From contig NZ_CP135921.1 of assembly GCF_032397745.1 (NCBI RefSeq), positions 2,728,001 through 2,792,000 on the forward strand: a stretch of 64,000 nt of DNA, given 5' to 3'. Position 1 is the stretch's first letter. The number at the start of each line of letters is the position of its first letter. The translations under genes were made by a program, and so were the position numbers. The DNA comes from Bradyrhizobium prioriisuperbiae (GTDB taxonomy: Bacteria; Pseudomonadota; Alphaproteobacteria; Rhizobiales; Xanthobacteraceae). Under the pieces are notes generated by a model. The model was not told the origin of the DNA. It searched no databases and saw nothing but the letters and a program-made list of their open reading frames with translations. Positions 16,823-25,105 of the stretch are shown piece after piece.

Positions 16823-17803
16823 ATGTTCATTCTCAGCTTCTTCGCCCGTCGCCTGTCGCAGGGCGCCGTGATCATCTCTCTCGTGTCGCTGCTGATCTTC
16901 ACCTTGCTGCGCGTGGTGCCGGGCGATCCGGTTCGGCTGATGGCCGGCGGCATGGCGCCGGAGGCGCTGATTGAGAAGATCGCCACCGAAATGGGGCTGC
17001 GTGATCCGATCATCGTGCAGTTCGGGCGTTATGCCGGGAAGGTGTTGCGCGGCGATCTCGGCCAGTCGTTCGTTCGTCCGGCGAACGGCGCGGCCACCGG
17101 CGGGGCGAGCTTCAATGATACGACCCGGGGCGAACGGGCCAAGGTGCTGGACCTGATCGTCGAAGCGCTGCCGATGACGCTGCAACTGGCTGCGACCGCG
17201 CTTGCGATCGCGCTGGTGTTCTCGATCCTGCTGGGCGTCGCTGCCGGCCTCAGGCCCGGCGGCTGGGCGGACAAGCTGGCGTTCTACGTGTCCTCGATCT
17301 TCATCTCGCTGCCGAACTTCTGGCTCGGCATCGTGCTGGCGCTGCTGTTGTCGGTGAAGCTCGCCTGGCTTCCCGCCATCGGTTATCAGGGATTTTCCTA
17401 CACGATCCTGCCGGCCATCGTGCTGGCCGTCGAACTCTCTCCGGTGCTCATCCGCACGCTATCGAGCGCTGTCGCGGCGCAGATGGCCGAAACCTATGTT
17501 GCCGTTGGTCACGTGCGCGGGCTGACGCGGCCGCGGATCGTGGTCAATCACGCGCTGCGCAACGCCTCGGTGCCGCTGCTCAATTTGCTTGGCGTGCAGT
17601 TCTCCAGCCTGCTCGGCGGCGTCATCATTGTCGAATACATCTTCGATTATCCCGGCCTCGGCCTGCTCACGATCAACGCGGTGCTGCAGCGTGACTTTCC
17701 GTTGATCCAGGGCATCGCCATCGTCACCAGCGCCATTTTCGTGATCATCAACATCCTGGTCGATCTTGCGGCCACCAGCATCGACCCAAGGCTTGAATAC
17801 TGA
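16823..17803 (+). CDS. ABC transporter permease, DppB/OppB family
   Basis: A 326-residue inner-membrane permease. The start at 16823 is preferred because the family begins with a short arginine-rich stretch and a first helix, as in FARRLSQGAVIISLVSLLIF, leading to the hallmark RVVPGDPVR. In-frame starts upstream would add an untypical tail. The coupling loop is seen around VAVGHVRGLTRPRIVVNHALRN. Its stop shares a base with the next ATG (TGATG), so the two permeases are translationally coupled and presumably form the channel together. Confidence 0.9.
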   Translation: MFILSFFARRLSQGAVIISLVSLLIFTLLRVVPGDPVRLMAGGMAPEALIEKIATEMGLRDPIIVQFGRYAGKVLRGDLGQSFVRPANGAATGGASFNDTTRGERAKVLDLIVEALPMTLQLAATALAIALVFSILLGVAAGLRPGGWADKLAFYVSSIFISLPNFWLGIVLALLLSVKLAWLPAIGYQGFSYTILPAIVLAVELSPVLIRTLSSAVAAQMAETYVAVGHVRGLTRPRIVVNHALRNASVPLLNLLGVQFSSLLGGVIIVEYIFDYPGLGLLTINAVLQRDFPLIQGIAIVTSAIFVIINILVDLAATSIDPRLEY

Positions 17804-18729
17804 TGAGTGTCGCCGATCCGATCCTTGCCGGTGCTATCCCATCGACTCCGGCATCATCTCCGTCGTCGCTCGGCCAGCGGATCCTGCTTCGTGCCGCGCG
17901 TTCGACGGAATTCCGCATCGGCGTAGCGCTGTTCGTGCTGCTGTTGCTGGCGGCGGTGCTGTATCCGGAATTGAGCGGCATCGACCCAACCAAGATGAAC
18001 GTGCGCGCCCGCCTGCTGCCGCCTATTTTCATGGGCGATGGCTGGAGCTGGGCGCATCCGCTCGGCACCGACCAGATCGGCCGCGATATGCTGGTGCGCA
18101 GCCTGGTTGGACTGCGCTATTCGTTCCTGATCGGCGTCGCCTCGGTCGCGGTCACACTGTTCATTGGCTGTTCGCTCGGCACCATCGCGGGTTATGTCGG
18201 AGGTAAGGCCGATACGATCATCATGCGCATTACCGATGCGCAGTTGTCCATTCCGATGATCATCCTGGCGATCGCGGTGCTCGGCGTGTCGCGCCCCACC
18301 ATCCCGGCCATCATCCTCGTTCTCGGCCTCTCGAACTGGCCGGTCTATGCCCGAGTGATGCGCTCGGTGGTGATGGCCGAGCGTGGCCGTGAATATGTCC
18401 GCGCCGCCAGGGTCTCGGGCGCAACCAACGTGCGCATCGTCCTGACATTGCTGCTGCCGCTGCTGTTTCCGCCGGTGCTGTTCACCTCGGTGCTCGACGT
18501 CGCACGAATGATGATCTTCGAATCGACCCTCGGTTTCCTCGGCCTTGGGGTGCAGCCGCCGACACCCACCTTCGGCAACATCATCGCCGACGGCCGCAAA
18601 TACCTGCTCAACGCCTGGTGGATCGCCACCATGCCCGGCGTGTTCCTCTGCCTGACGCTGACCAGCATCAATCTGATTGGTGCGGTGTTCGAGCGCGCCC
18701 GCAATGCCGTCCATGGAGGGGGCACATGA
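17803..18729 (+). CDS. ABC transporter permease, DppC/OppC family
   Basis: 308 residues, the second permease of the importer. It has the N-terminal helix (FVLLLLAAVLYPEL), the HPLGTDQIGRDMLVRSL motif typical of DppC, further helices, and the EAA-type loop REYVRAARVSGATNVRI. The ATGA overlap with the ATPase gene continues the tight coupling of the operon. Nothing unusual was seen in it. Confidence 0.9.
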   Translation: MSVADPILAGAIPSTPASSPSSLGQRILLRAARSTEFRIGVALFVLLLLAAVLYPELSGIDPTKMNVRARLLPPIFMGDGWSWAHPLGTDQIGRDMLVRSLVGLRYSFLIGVASVAVTLFIGCSLGTIAGYVGGKADTIIMRITDAQLSIPMIILAIAVLGVSRPTIPAIILVLGLSNWPVYARVMRSVVMAERGREYVRAARVSGATNVRIVLTLLLPLLFPPVLFTSVLDVARMMIFESTLGFLGLGVQPPTPTFGNIIADGRKYLLNAWWIATMPGVFLCLTLTSINLIGAVFERARNAVHGGGT

Positions 18730-20591
18730 GCGCAACGTCCCCAGCGCCTGTTCTCGCGGTGCGCGGCCTCAGCGTCGACCTTGCTCTGGCCGGCCGCGAG
18801 CGGGCGATCCTCAAGGATATCTCGTTCGAGATCCATCCCCGCGAAATCGTCGGCGTGGTCGGCGCGTCCGGGGCCGGCAAAACCGTGCTCTCGAAAGCGG
18901 TGGTGAACTGGATCGACAAGCCGCTGGCCATCCGTGCGGGCCAGGTCGAATTTCGCGGCCGGGATCTGCTGGGGATGCCGGCCGCGGACATGCGCCGGCT
19001 GCGCCGCGACATCGCTTATGTCGGCGCCGACCCCATGGGCGCGCTGGACCCGACGCTGCCGGTCGGCCGGCAGATCGTGGAAAAGCTGCGGGCGGTCGCC
19101 CCCGAGATCGGTCGCGATGACGCCGCGCGGCGCGTGGTTGATCTGCTGGAGGCGGTTCGCATCCCCTCCGCCAAGTCCCGGTTTCACGACTACCCCACGC
19201 AATTTTCCGGCGGCATGATGCAGCGGGCGCTGATCGTCGATGCGATGGTCTCCAACCCGGCGCTGTTGGTCGCCGACAACGTCACCCAGCCGCTCGACGT
19301 CACCGTCGCCGCGCAGGTCATTCGCCTGATGCGCGAACTGACCGAGCGGTTCCAAACCGCTGTCATGTTCATCTCGTCCTCGCTGCCGGTCGCGCGCGAG
19401 GCGGCGAGCCGCATCATGGTCATTGATGACGGCCAACTGGTCGAGCAGCAGCCCACCGAAGCACTGATCGCGACGCCACGCCACGCCTACACCCGCGATC
19501 TGGTCGCGCAGATTCCCGCGATCTGGAGCGAGGCACCGGCCATTCCGAATGCGAGCAGCCGCAACACCGCCGCGAAGGTCGTGCTGCGTCTCAATGACGT
19601 CTCGCAGACCTACAAGGTCAAGCGGCGCGGCAGTTTCGTCGGCACCGATGCCTTACGTGCGGTCCACCGGGTGACCTTCGACGTCTTCAAGGGTGACAGC
19701 TTCGCCGTGGTCGGTGAATCCGGCTGCGGCAAGTCCACGTTGATGCGTCTGTTGAGCCGGCTGGAGCGTCCCGCCGGCGGCGAGATCCTGTGCGACGGCG
19801 AGGATATCGCAAAGTTCTCCGGCCGCGGCCTGCTCGGCTTTCGCCGCAAGCTGCAGCTCGTGCTTCAGGATCCCTTCAACTCGCTGCCGCCCCGCACCGC
19901 GATCGGCCGCATGCTGGAGACCCCGCTGCGCATCCATGGCTGGCGGGATCGCAAGCGCATCCGCGACAAGGTGTGCGAGGTGATGCATGATGTCGGGCTT
20001 CCGATCTCGCTGTACGAGGAGCTTCCGATCGGCCTCAGCGCCGGCCAGCGCCAGCGCGTCAATGTGGCGCGCGCCATGGTGCTCGAGCCGGAAATCCTGG
20101 TGATGGACGAGACGTTGTCCTCACTGGATCAGACCGAACAGTTCAAGCTGCTGGGATTGTTCGAAAAGCTGCAGCGCCAGCACGATTTGACCTACATCTT
20201 CATTTCGCACGATCTGGCGATGGTGCGCAAAGTCTGCAACCGTATCGCCGTGATGTATCTGGGCGAGGTGGTCGAACTCGCCGACAATGAGCGGCTGTTC
20301 TTCGACCCCGGCCATCCCTACACCCGCGCTTTGTTGTCGGCGATGCCGACCCTGGAGACGCGGCGCTATCGTCCAGAGGATTGCCTGATGGAGGGCGAGC
20401 CGCCGAGCCCGATCGATCTGCCGGTCGGCTGCTCCTTCCGCAATCGCTGTCCGCAGGCATTCGGCCCCTGTGCCGAGGCCAATCCAGTCCTGACCGTCCG
20501 GGGGCAGCGCGATCTGGCCTCCTGTCATCTGGTGCTCTCGCCGCAGGCGCTGGCCGCGCAGCGTCAGGGGCCCATCCCGGTCGTGTCATGA
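18726..20591 (+). CDS. Fused double ABC ATPase (DppD-DppF type) with a degenerate first nucleotide site
   Basis: 621 residues carrying both ATPase domains of the importer in one chain. Domain 1 has Walker A GASGAGKT (about 46-53) and signature SGGMMQ (about 161). Its Q-loop Gln is Ala (YVGADP, about A101), the catalytic Glu after Walker B is Asn (VADNVT, about N185), and the switch His is Ser (FISSSL, about S218). Domain 2 is intact in these places: Walker A GESGCGKST (about 330-338), Q381, VMDET (D461, E462) and ISHD (H495). Its signature is LSAGQ instead of LSGGQ. The oligopeptide-type cysteine tail (GCSFRNRCP) ends the protein. A head-to-tail dimer would have one active and one inactive site. 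The ATG at 18726 overlaps the permease stop. Confidence 0.92.
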   Translation: MSATSPAPVLAVRGLSVDLALAGRERAILKDISFEIHPREIVGVVGASGAGKTVLSKAVVNWIDKPLAIRAGQVEFRGRDLLGMPAADMRRLRRDIAYVGADPMGALDPTLPVGRQIVEKLRAVAPEIGRDDAARRVVDLLEAVRIPSAKSRFHDYPTQFSGGMMQRALIVDAMVSNPALLVADNVTQPLDVTVAAQVIRLMRELTERFQTAVMFISSSLPVAREAASRIMVIDDGQLVEQQPTEALIATPRHAYTRDLVAQIPAIWSEAPAIPNASSRNTAAKVVLRLNDVSQTYKVKRRGSFVGTDALRAVHRVTFDVFKGDSFAVVGESGCGKSTLMRLLSRLERPAGGEILCDGEDIAKFSGRGLLGFRRKLQLVLQDPFNSLPPRTAIGRMLETPLRIHGWRDRKRIRDKVCEVMHDVGLPISLYEELPIGLSAGQRQRVNVARAMVLEPEILVMDETLSSLDQTEQFKLLGLFEKLQRQHDLTYIFISHDLAMVRKVCNRIAVMYLGEVVELADNERLFFDPGHPYTRALLSAMPTLETRRYRPEDCLMEGEPPSPIDLPVGCSFRNRCPQAFGPCAEANPVLTVRGQRDLASCHLVLSPQALAAQRQGPIPVVS

Positions 20592-20689
20592 CCGCAACGA
20601 GCGAATTGCCGCGCGGCGTAACGTATGCCAACCGTGATCCGTCGCAGCAGCCGGTTCACGGGCTGACACGGGGGCGAGGGAACGGGACC

Positions 20690-21448
20690 ATGAGTATCAC
20701 CGAGCAGCGGCAGCAACTGATCCTCGACGAGTTGCAGCGCGACGGGCGCGTCAGTGTGAACGAACTCGCCGCCCGGCTGCGCATCAGCACCGAAACCATC
20801 CGCCGCGACCTGAAGGATCTGGAGATGCGCGGGCATGCGCGCCGGGTCTATGGCGGCGCCGTGATGGATCGCAAGCAGGGTGACCGGCCGCATGACGAAC
20901 GCGTCCGCGTCCGGGCGCGGGAAAAAAGCCGGATCGCCGTGGCCGCAGCTCCCTTGATCAAGGACGGCATGAAGATCTTCATCGACAGCGGCAGCACGAC
21001 GCTTGCCTTCGCGCGCCGGCTTCTGACCCGTCGCATCACGATTCACACCAACTCCATCGACATCGCGGCACTGATGTCGACCAATCCGGAGGTGGACGTC
21101 ACCGTGCTCGGCGGTGTGCTGAAGCCTGACTACAAGGCCCTGTTCGGTGCCCTGACCCTCGCCGCCATCAAGGAGCATTTCTACGATGCCGTGGTGATGG
21201 GCATCGCCACGGTGCATGCCGAGCACGGCTTCATGGATCTCGGCCAGGATGAGGCACTGCTGCGGCGCGCGGCGATCGCCCAGTCGCGCCGCTCCATCAT
21301 GCTGGCCGACAGCAACAAGTTCGGCCGACTCGGAACCGTCTGCACCTTCGGACTTGGCGATGTCAATGTGCTCGTGACCAACGGTGCTCTGAACGGCGAG
21401 TTCGCCGCGCAATTCAAGAAATCGAAAGTGAAAGTCATCAATGCTTGA
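20690..21448 (+). CDS. DeoR-family transcriptional regulator
   Basis: 252 residues from ATG 20690, which has GAGGGAACGGG just upstream and gives the usual DeoR opening (ERQQLILDELQRDGRVSVNELAARL). An in-frame ATG at 20588 overlapping the ATPase stop would add 34 residues and is the alternative. The winged HTH is at the N-terminus (RISTETIRRDLKDLEMRG). The DeoRC sensor follows, with IDSGSTTLAFARRL as its phosphate-binding-like loop. DeoR proteins usually sense phosphorylated sugars. The operon encodes two kinases, so the inducer may be a phosphorylated intermediate made by the operon itself (inference). Confidence 0.9.
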   Translation: MSITEQRQQLILDELQRDGRVSVNELAARLRISTETIRRDLKDLEMRGHARRVYGGAVMDRKQGDRPHDERVRVRAREKSRIAVAAAPLIKDGMKIFIDSGSTTLAFARRLLTRRITIHTNSIDIAALMSTNPEVDVTVLGGVLKPDYKALFGALTLAAIKEHFYDAVVMGIATVHAEHGFMDLGQDEALLRRAAIAQSRRSIMLADSNKFGRLGTVCTFGLGDVNVLVTNGALNGEFAAQFKKSKVKVINA

Positions 21449-22739
21449 GAAAATACCGGCGTCGCCCGTTGCCGTTCTGATTGATCCCGCGCGGCTGCAG
21501 GGGATGATGGAGGCCGTCTCGGCGTTCGGCGGCGGCGAGGGCGGATCGATGACGCGCCTGACCCTGTCGCGTGAGGATGCCGACGCCCGCAACTGGCTGT
21601 CGCGCTGGTTTGTCGACCATGGCTTTGCGCCGGCGGTCGATGCCATTGGCAATCAGTTCGGCCGGCTCGATCTGGCCGGACCGGATGCGCCGGTGATCAT
21701 GGTCGGATCCCATCTCGACAGCCAGCCGAACGGTGGCCGGTTCGACGGCGCGCTCGGCGTCATCTCGGCCTGCGAGGCGGTGCTCGCCGTGCGCAACGCT
21801 CTTCAGGCCGGCGGCGCGCGGTCGGCCTGCAATTTCGTGGTTGCGAACTGGACCAATGAGGAGGGCGCTCGTTTCCAGCCGAGCCTGCTCGGCAGCAGCG
21901 TCTTCACCGGAGCGGCCGAATTGGACTGGGCCCTCGCCCGGCGCGACGGCGAGGGCGTCAGTGTCGCCGAGGCGCTCGATGCGATCGGTTACGCGGGACA
22001 CGACCGGATCGCGATCCCCGATGCCCTCATTGAGCTGCATATCGAGGGCGGTCCGTATCTCGAGCAGAAGACCAAGCGTTTCGGCGCCTTCACGCGGTTC
22101 TGGGGCGCCACCAAATATCGTCTCGCCTTCCTGGGGCGCCAGGCGCACACCGGTCCCACGCCGATGGCCGAGCGCAAGGATGCGGTGCTGGCCGCGGCTT
22201 ACGTCATCGCCGAGTTGCGGGATCTGGCGGATCACCACGGTCTCGATCTGCATACCTCGGTCGGGCGATTGGAAGTGTTCCCGAATTCGCCCAACACCGT
22301 GCCGGGCGAGGCGGTGCTATTCATTGAGCTGCGCTCCGGCGCGCCGGAGATTCTTGCGGCAGCCGAGGAGGCGCTCCAGCGCATGATCGCGCAAGCGGCG
22401 GCGCGGGCGAAGGTCGAATTCGAGGTGCGCTCCATCGACCGGCGCGCCGCCGGGCGGATGCATCGCGGCCTGGTCGGCCTCGCCGGGCGGGTGGCCGCGG
22501 CGCGCGGCGAGACAATTCTGCATCTCGATACGATCGGTGGCCACGATGCGGTCAGCCTGTCCGCGGTTTGTCCGAGCGTGGTGCTTGCGGTCCCGAGTGT
22601 CGCCGGCGTCATCCACCATCCGACCGAGTTGACCCATCCGCAGGACCAGGCCTTCGGTACCCAGCTGCTCGCCGACATGTTGCATGTGCTGGCCACGGAG
22701 GGGCTTTCGGTCATCACGTCTGGAGGGCCCCCGCAATGA
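21441..22739 (+). CDS. M20-family zinc amidohydrolase (allantoate amidohydrolase / N-carbamoyl-amino-acid hydrolase type)
   Basis: 432 residues. It hydrolyses a C-N amide or carbamoyl bond using two metals. Ligand motifs: GSHLDSQPNGGRFDG (about H91, D102), TNEEGARF (about E140/E141), ELHIEGGP, and a late His in VIHHPTEL. The family norm, as I recall it, is HIEQGP; here the Gln is Gly, and the SHNP-like ending reads IHHP, so substrate specificity may differ. The start overlaps the DeoR gene by 8 nt and the stop overlaps the next ATG. In context it probably trims an acyl or carbamoyl group from the imported compound before phosphorylation (inference). Confidence 0.88.
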   Translation: MLEKIPASPVAVLIDPARLQGMMEAVSAFGGGEGGSMTRLTLSREDADARNWLSRWFVDHGFAPAVDAIGNQFGRLDLAGPDAPVIMVGSHLDSQPNGGRFDGALGVISACEAVLAVRNALQAGGARSACNFVVANWTNEEGARFQPSLLGSSVFTGAAELDWALARRDGEGVSVAEALDAIGYAGHDRIAIPDALIELHIEGGPYLEQKTKRFGAFTRFWGATKYRLAFLGRQAHTGPTPMAERKDAVLAAAYVIAELRDLADHHGLDLHTSVGRLEVFPNSPNTVPGEAVLFIELRSGAPEILAAAEEALQRMIAQAAARAKVEFEVRSIDRRAAGRMHRGLVGLAGRVAAARGETILHLDTIGGHDAVSLSAVCPSVVLAVPSVAGVIHHPTELTHPQDQAFGTQLLADMLHVLATEGLSVITSGGPPQ

Positions 22740-23698
22740 CAATCCTGATGTCGTCCGCCGATCCGCGTGAACTGGCGGAAGCTGCCCTGCAGAAGGCCTC
22801 GGTTCCCGAAGGTCGCGCGGTGCGTTGTTCACCGGCTGTGCCCGGCGTGGCCTCGCCCTCCTATCACGGCGTGGAATCCTCGACCTACGCCGTTGCGCTG
22901 GATGATCGGGCGCCGGAGTTTTTCCTGAAAGTGACGACCAGCGAAATCCGCTGGCTGATCGACCAGCCCGCGGCGTTCGACGCGGCCGCCAAAATCGCCG
23001 CCATGGGCCTCGGTCCGCAGCCGCTCGCGCTGATCGAGGCGGAAGGCGCGACATTGTTCCGTCATCTCGGCGCCGGCTGGCGGGTCGCGCGTCTGGACGA
23101 TTTGCGTCAACCGGACCGTATGGCTGATGTCATCGCCGCTCATCGCCGCATCGCGGACGGGCCGAGTTTCGCTCGCACCTGGAACGTGTTCGACGTCATT
23201 GCGGAACTGTGGGCTCATATCGGCGCGACGGATGCAGTGTTGCCACCGGACGCCTGGTATCTCAAGGATCATATCGATTTCGCCCGCGATGCCATCATGG
23301 CTGCGGGCTTCGACAGCCGCCCCGCGCAGGCCGATCCGCATGCCTCGAACATTCTGTTCGGGCCGGACGGCGGGGTTCGGCTGGTCGATTTCGACATGGC
23401 CGCCAATGTCGATCCCTATTATCAGCTCGGCGCCCTGCTCAACGAAGCCTGTCCGTTCGACAGCGAGATGAAGCCCGCGATCGAAATGTTCGAGGGGCAG
23501 TGTCGGGACGCAACGCTGCATCGCTGCCTCGCCTATGCGGCGGCTGACGATTTCTATTGGGCGTTGCGCAGCCTGTTGCTTGATCGGGTCGCGCCGCGGC
23601 GCAGCCTCGAATTCCGCAAATATGCCGGCTGGCGCTTCCTGAGATGCCGCATGCGGGTCAACCGCCCGGGTTTTGAAGAAATGTTGCGCTCGCTCTAA
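22736..23698 (+). CDS. Aminoglycoside-phosphotransferase-fold kinase
   Basis: 320 residues with the APH/choline-kinase fold. A lysine strand is seen in FFLKVTTSE, the catalytic loop QADPHASNILF has Asp (about D200) and Asn (about N205), and the metal-binding LVDFDMAAN (about D218) follows. The usual HGD of the catalytic loop reads QAD. The ATG at 22736 overlaps the hydrolase stop (ATGA). It probably phosphorylates a hydroxyl of a small metabolite in the cytoplasm; an antibiotic-resistance role is unlikely in this catabolic operon. The next gene encodes a second, distantly related kinase. Confidence 0.85.
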   Translation: MTILMSSADPRELAEAALQKASVPEGRAVRCSPAVPGVASPSYHGVESSTYAVALDDRAPEFFLKVTTSEIRWLIDQPAAFDAAAKIAAMGLGPQPLALIEAEGATLFRHLGAGWRVARLDDLRQPDRMADVIAAHRRIADGPSFARTWNVFDVIAELWAHIGATDAVLPPDAWYLKDHIDFARDAIMAAGFDSRPAQADPHASNILFGPDGGVRLVDFDMAANVDPYYQLGALLNEACPFDSEMKPAIEMFEGQCRDATLHRCLAYAAADDFYWALRSLLLDRVAPRRSLEFRKYAGWRFLRCRMRVNRPGFEEMLRSL

Positions 23699-23712
23699 GG
23701 GGACGACGGGTG

Positions 23713-24645
23713 ATGAACGAATTCGGCACGGCTAGTACCGAAGCGGAGCGCGAGATCGAGGCGGCGATCAAAAACGTGGCTCCGTGGCAGGGGCGGCAAC
23801 TGCGCTATTGTCCGGTGCTGGGCGGCATCAGCAACAGCAACTGGCGGGTGGAGGTCGACGCGACCGAGGCCTACTTCGTCAAGATTCCGGGGCGGGGAAC
23901 CGAGATGTTCATCGATCGCACCGCCGCGGTCGCCGCCAGCCGGCAGGCCGAGAGCATCGGCGTCGGTCCGCGCACTTTCGACTATCTCGACCATCAGGGA
24001 ATCGAAATTGCCGCATTCGTCGAGGGACGCCGGCCATCGACCCATCGTGATTTTGCCCAGGCGTCGATGCGGCGGGAAGCGCTGCGGGTCTACCGCCGCT
24101 TCCATGACGCGCCATTGCTACCGCTGACCAAGACGGTGTTCGACATGATCGACGAACACACGCGGCAGGTGGAAGAGTTGGCCGGCGTGGTCCCGCCGGA
24201 TTTCGCCTGGCTCGATCGCCAGTATCGCCTGGCCCGCGCCGCGCTGGAGGCGTCGGGGCTCGACCTCGTGCCGAGCTTCAACGATCCGATGCCCGGAAAT
24301 TTCCTCATCGCCGAGGATCGATCGATCCTGCTGATCGATTTCGAATATGCCTCGAACAACGACCGCGTTTACGATCTTGCGATCTGGAGCGGCGAGATGT
24401 TCTTCCCCGAGGCGGTCGACCGCGAGATCATCGAGACCTATTTCGGACGATGCGATGAGGCCCTCTACGCGCGCTTCATGGTGCACAAGGCCCTGGCGGA
24501 CATCAAATGGTCGACCTGGGCTATGGTGCAGAATCGCGTTTCCACGCTGGATTTCGATTTCTACAAATACGGCATCTGGAAATACATGCGCGCGCGCTCC
24601 ATCATCTGCGATCCGCGCTGGCCGGGCTATCTCAAGGCGCTCTGA
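23713..24645 (+). CDS. Choline/ethanolamine kinase-like phosphotransferase
   Basis: 310 residues. The glycine-rich nucleotide loop is GGISNSNW (about 37-44), the lysine is in YFVKIPG (about K58), the catalytic loop is FNDPMPGNFL (D191, N196), and the metal site is LLIDFEYASNN (about D209). The FEYA and NNDRVYDLA pattern is typical of the choline/ethanolamine kinase (LicA) branch. AAGGGGA lies upstream of the ATG. A substrate with an amino-alcohol character fits the family and the preceding amidohydrolase, but this is inference. Confidence 0.85.
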   Translation: MNEFGTASTEAEREIEAAIKNVAPWQGRQLRYCPVLGGISNSNWRVEVDATEAYFVKIPGRGTEMFIDRTAAVAASRQAESIGVGPRTFDYLDHQGIEIAAFVEGRRPSTHRDFAQASMRREALRVYRRFHDAPLLPLTKTVFDMIDEHTRQVEELAGVVPPDFAWLDRQYRLARAALEASGLDLVPSFNDPMPGNFLIAEDRSILLIDFEYASNNDRVYDLAIWSGEMFFPEAVDREIIETYFGRCDEALYARFMVHKALADIKWSTWAMVQNRVSTLDFDFYKYGIWKYMRARSIICDPRWPGYLKAL

Positions 24646-24700
24646 TCGGATAGGAAAGGATCGGTCTCGATCCATACCGAACACGCAAGGGAGCTTGGCG

Positions 24701-25102
24701 ATGCGGCTGAAGGGAAGTTGTCTGTGCACGGCCGTGCGCTACGAGGTCGATCAGCTGGATTCGCCGATCGCGCATTGCCACTGCGTCACCTGCCGCAAGG
24801 CCAATGCAGCGGCCTTTGCTTCGACCGCGCGGATCGCGCGGGATCATTTTCATTTGACGGCCGGGGCGGACAAGCTCTCCGCATTCGAATCCTCGCCCGG
24901 CCGCTTCAGGCGGTTCTGCGCCAGTTGCGGCACCCACATCGTGGCCGAGCGCGCCGAGCAGCCCTTCGTCGTGCTGCGGGTGGCGACCCTCGACGACGAC
25001 CCGTCGACACGGCCCGTCGTGCACATCTGGACATCGCACAACGTGCCGTGGTTGGCCGACGAAGGCCTGCCGCAATTTCCGGAATGGCCGCCGGGGCTTT
25101 GA
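24701..25102 (+). CDS. GFA-family (glutathione-dependent formaldehyde-activating-like) zinc protein
   Basis: 133 residues, the normal size for the family. Zinc and structural cysteines are visible: GSCLCTAVRYE (C7, C9), HCHCVTCRKA (C26, C28, C31) and FCASCGTHI (C73, C76). The GFA fold was named for S-hydroxymethyl-glutathione formation, but most members are of unknown role. It starts 55 nt after the kinase gene on the same strand behind AAGGGAG, so it probably ends the operon, but it may be independent. Confidence 0.85.
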   Translation: MRLKGSCLCTAVRYEVDQLDSPIAHCHCVTCRKANAAAFASTARIARDHFHLTAGADKLSAFESSPGRFRRFCASCGTHIVAERAEQPFVVLRVATLDDDPSTRPVVHIWTSHNVPWLADEGLPQFPEWPPGL

Positions 25103-25105
25103 GCC

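Noticed and set aside
14935..17013. Minus-strand open frame of nearly 700 codons over the solute-binding protein gene
   Set aside because: The plus strand encodes a complete family-5 receptor with Tat signal in the same place; the antisense product has no recognisable domain.
20381..20689. Extended N-terminus for the DeoR regulator
   Set aside because: Most of it overlaps the ATPase gene; the ATG at 20690 has a good ribosome-binding site and gives the normal DeoR opening.
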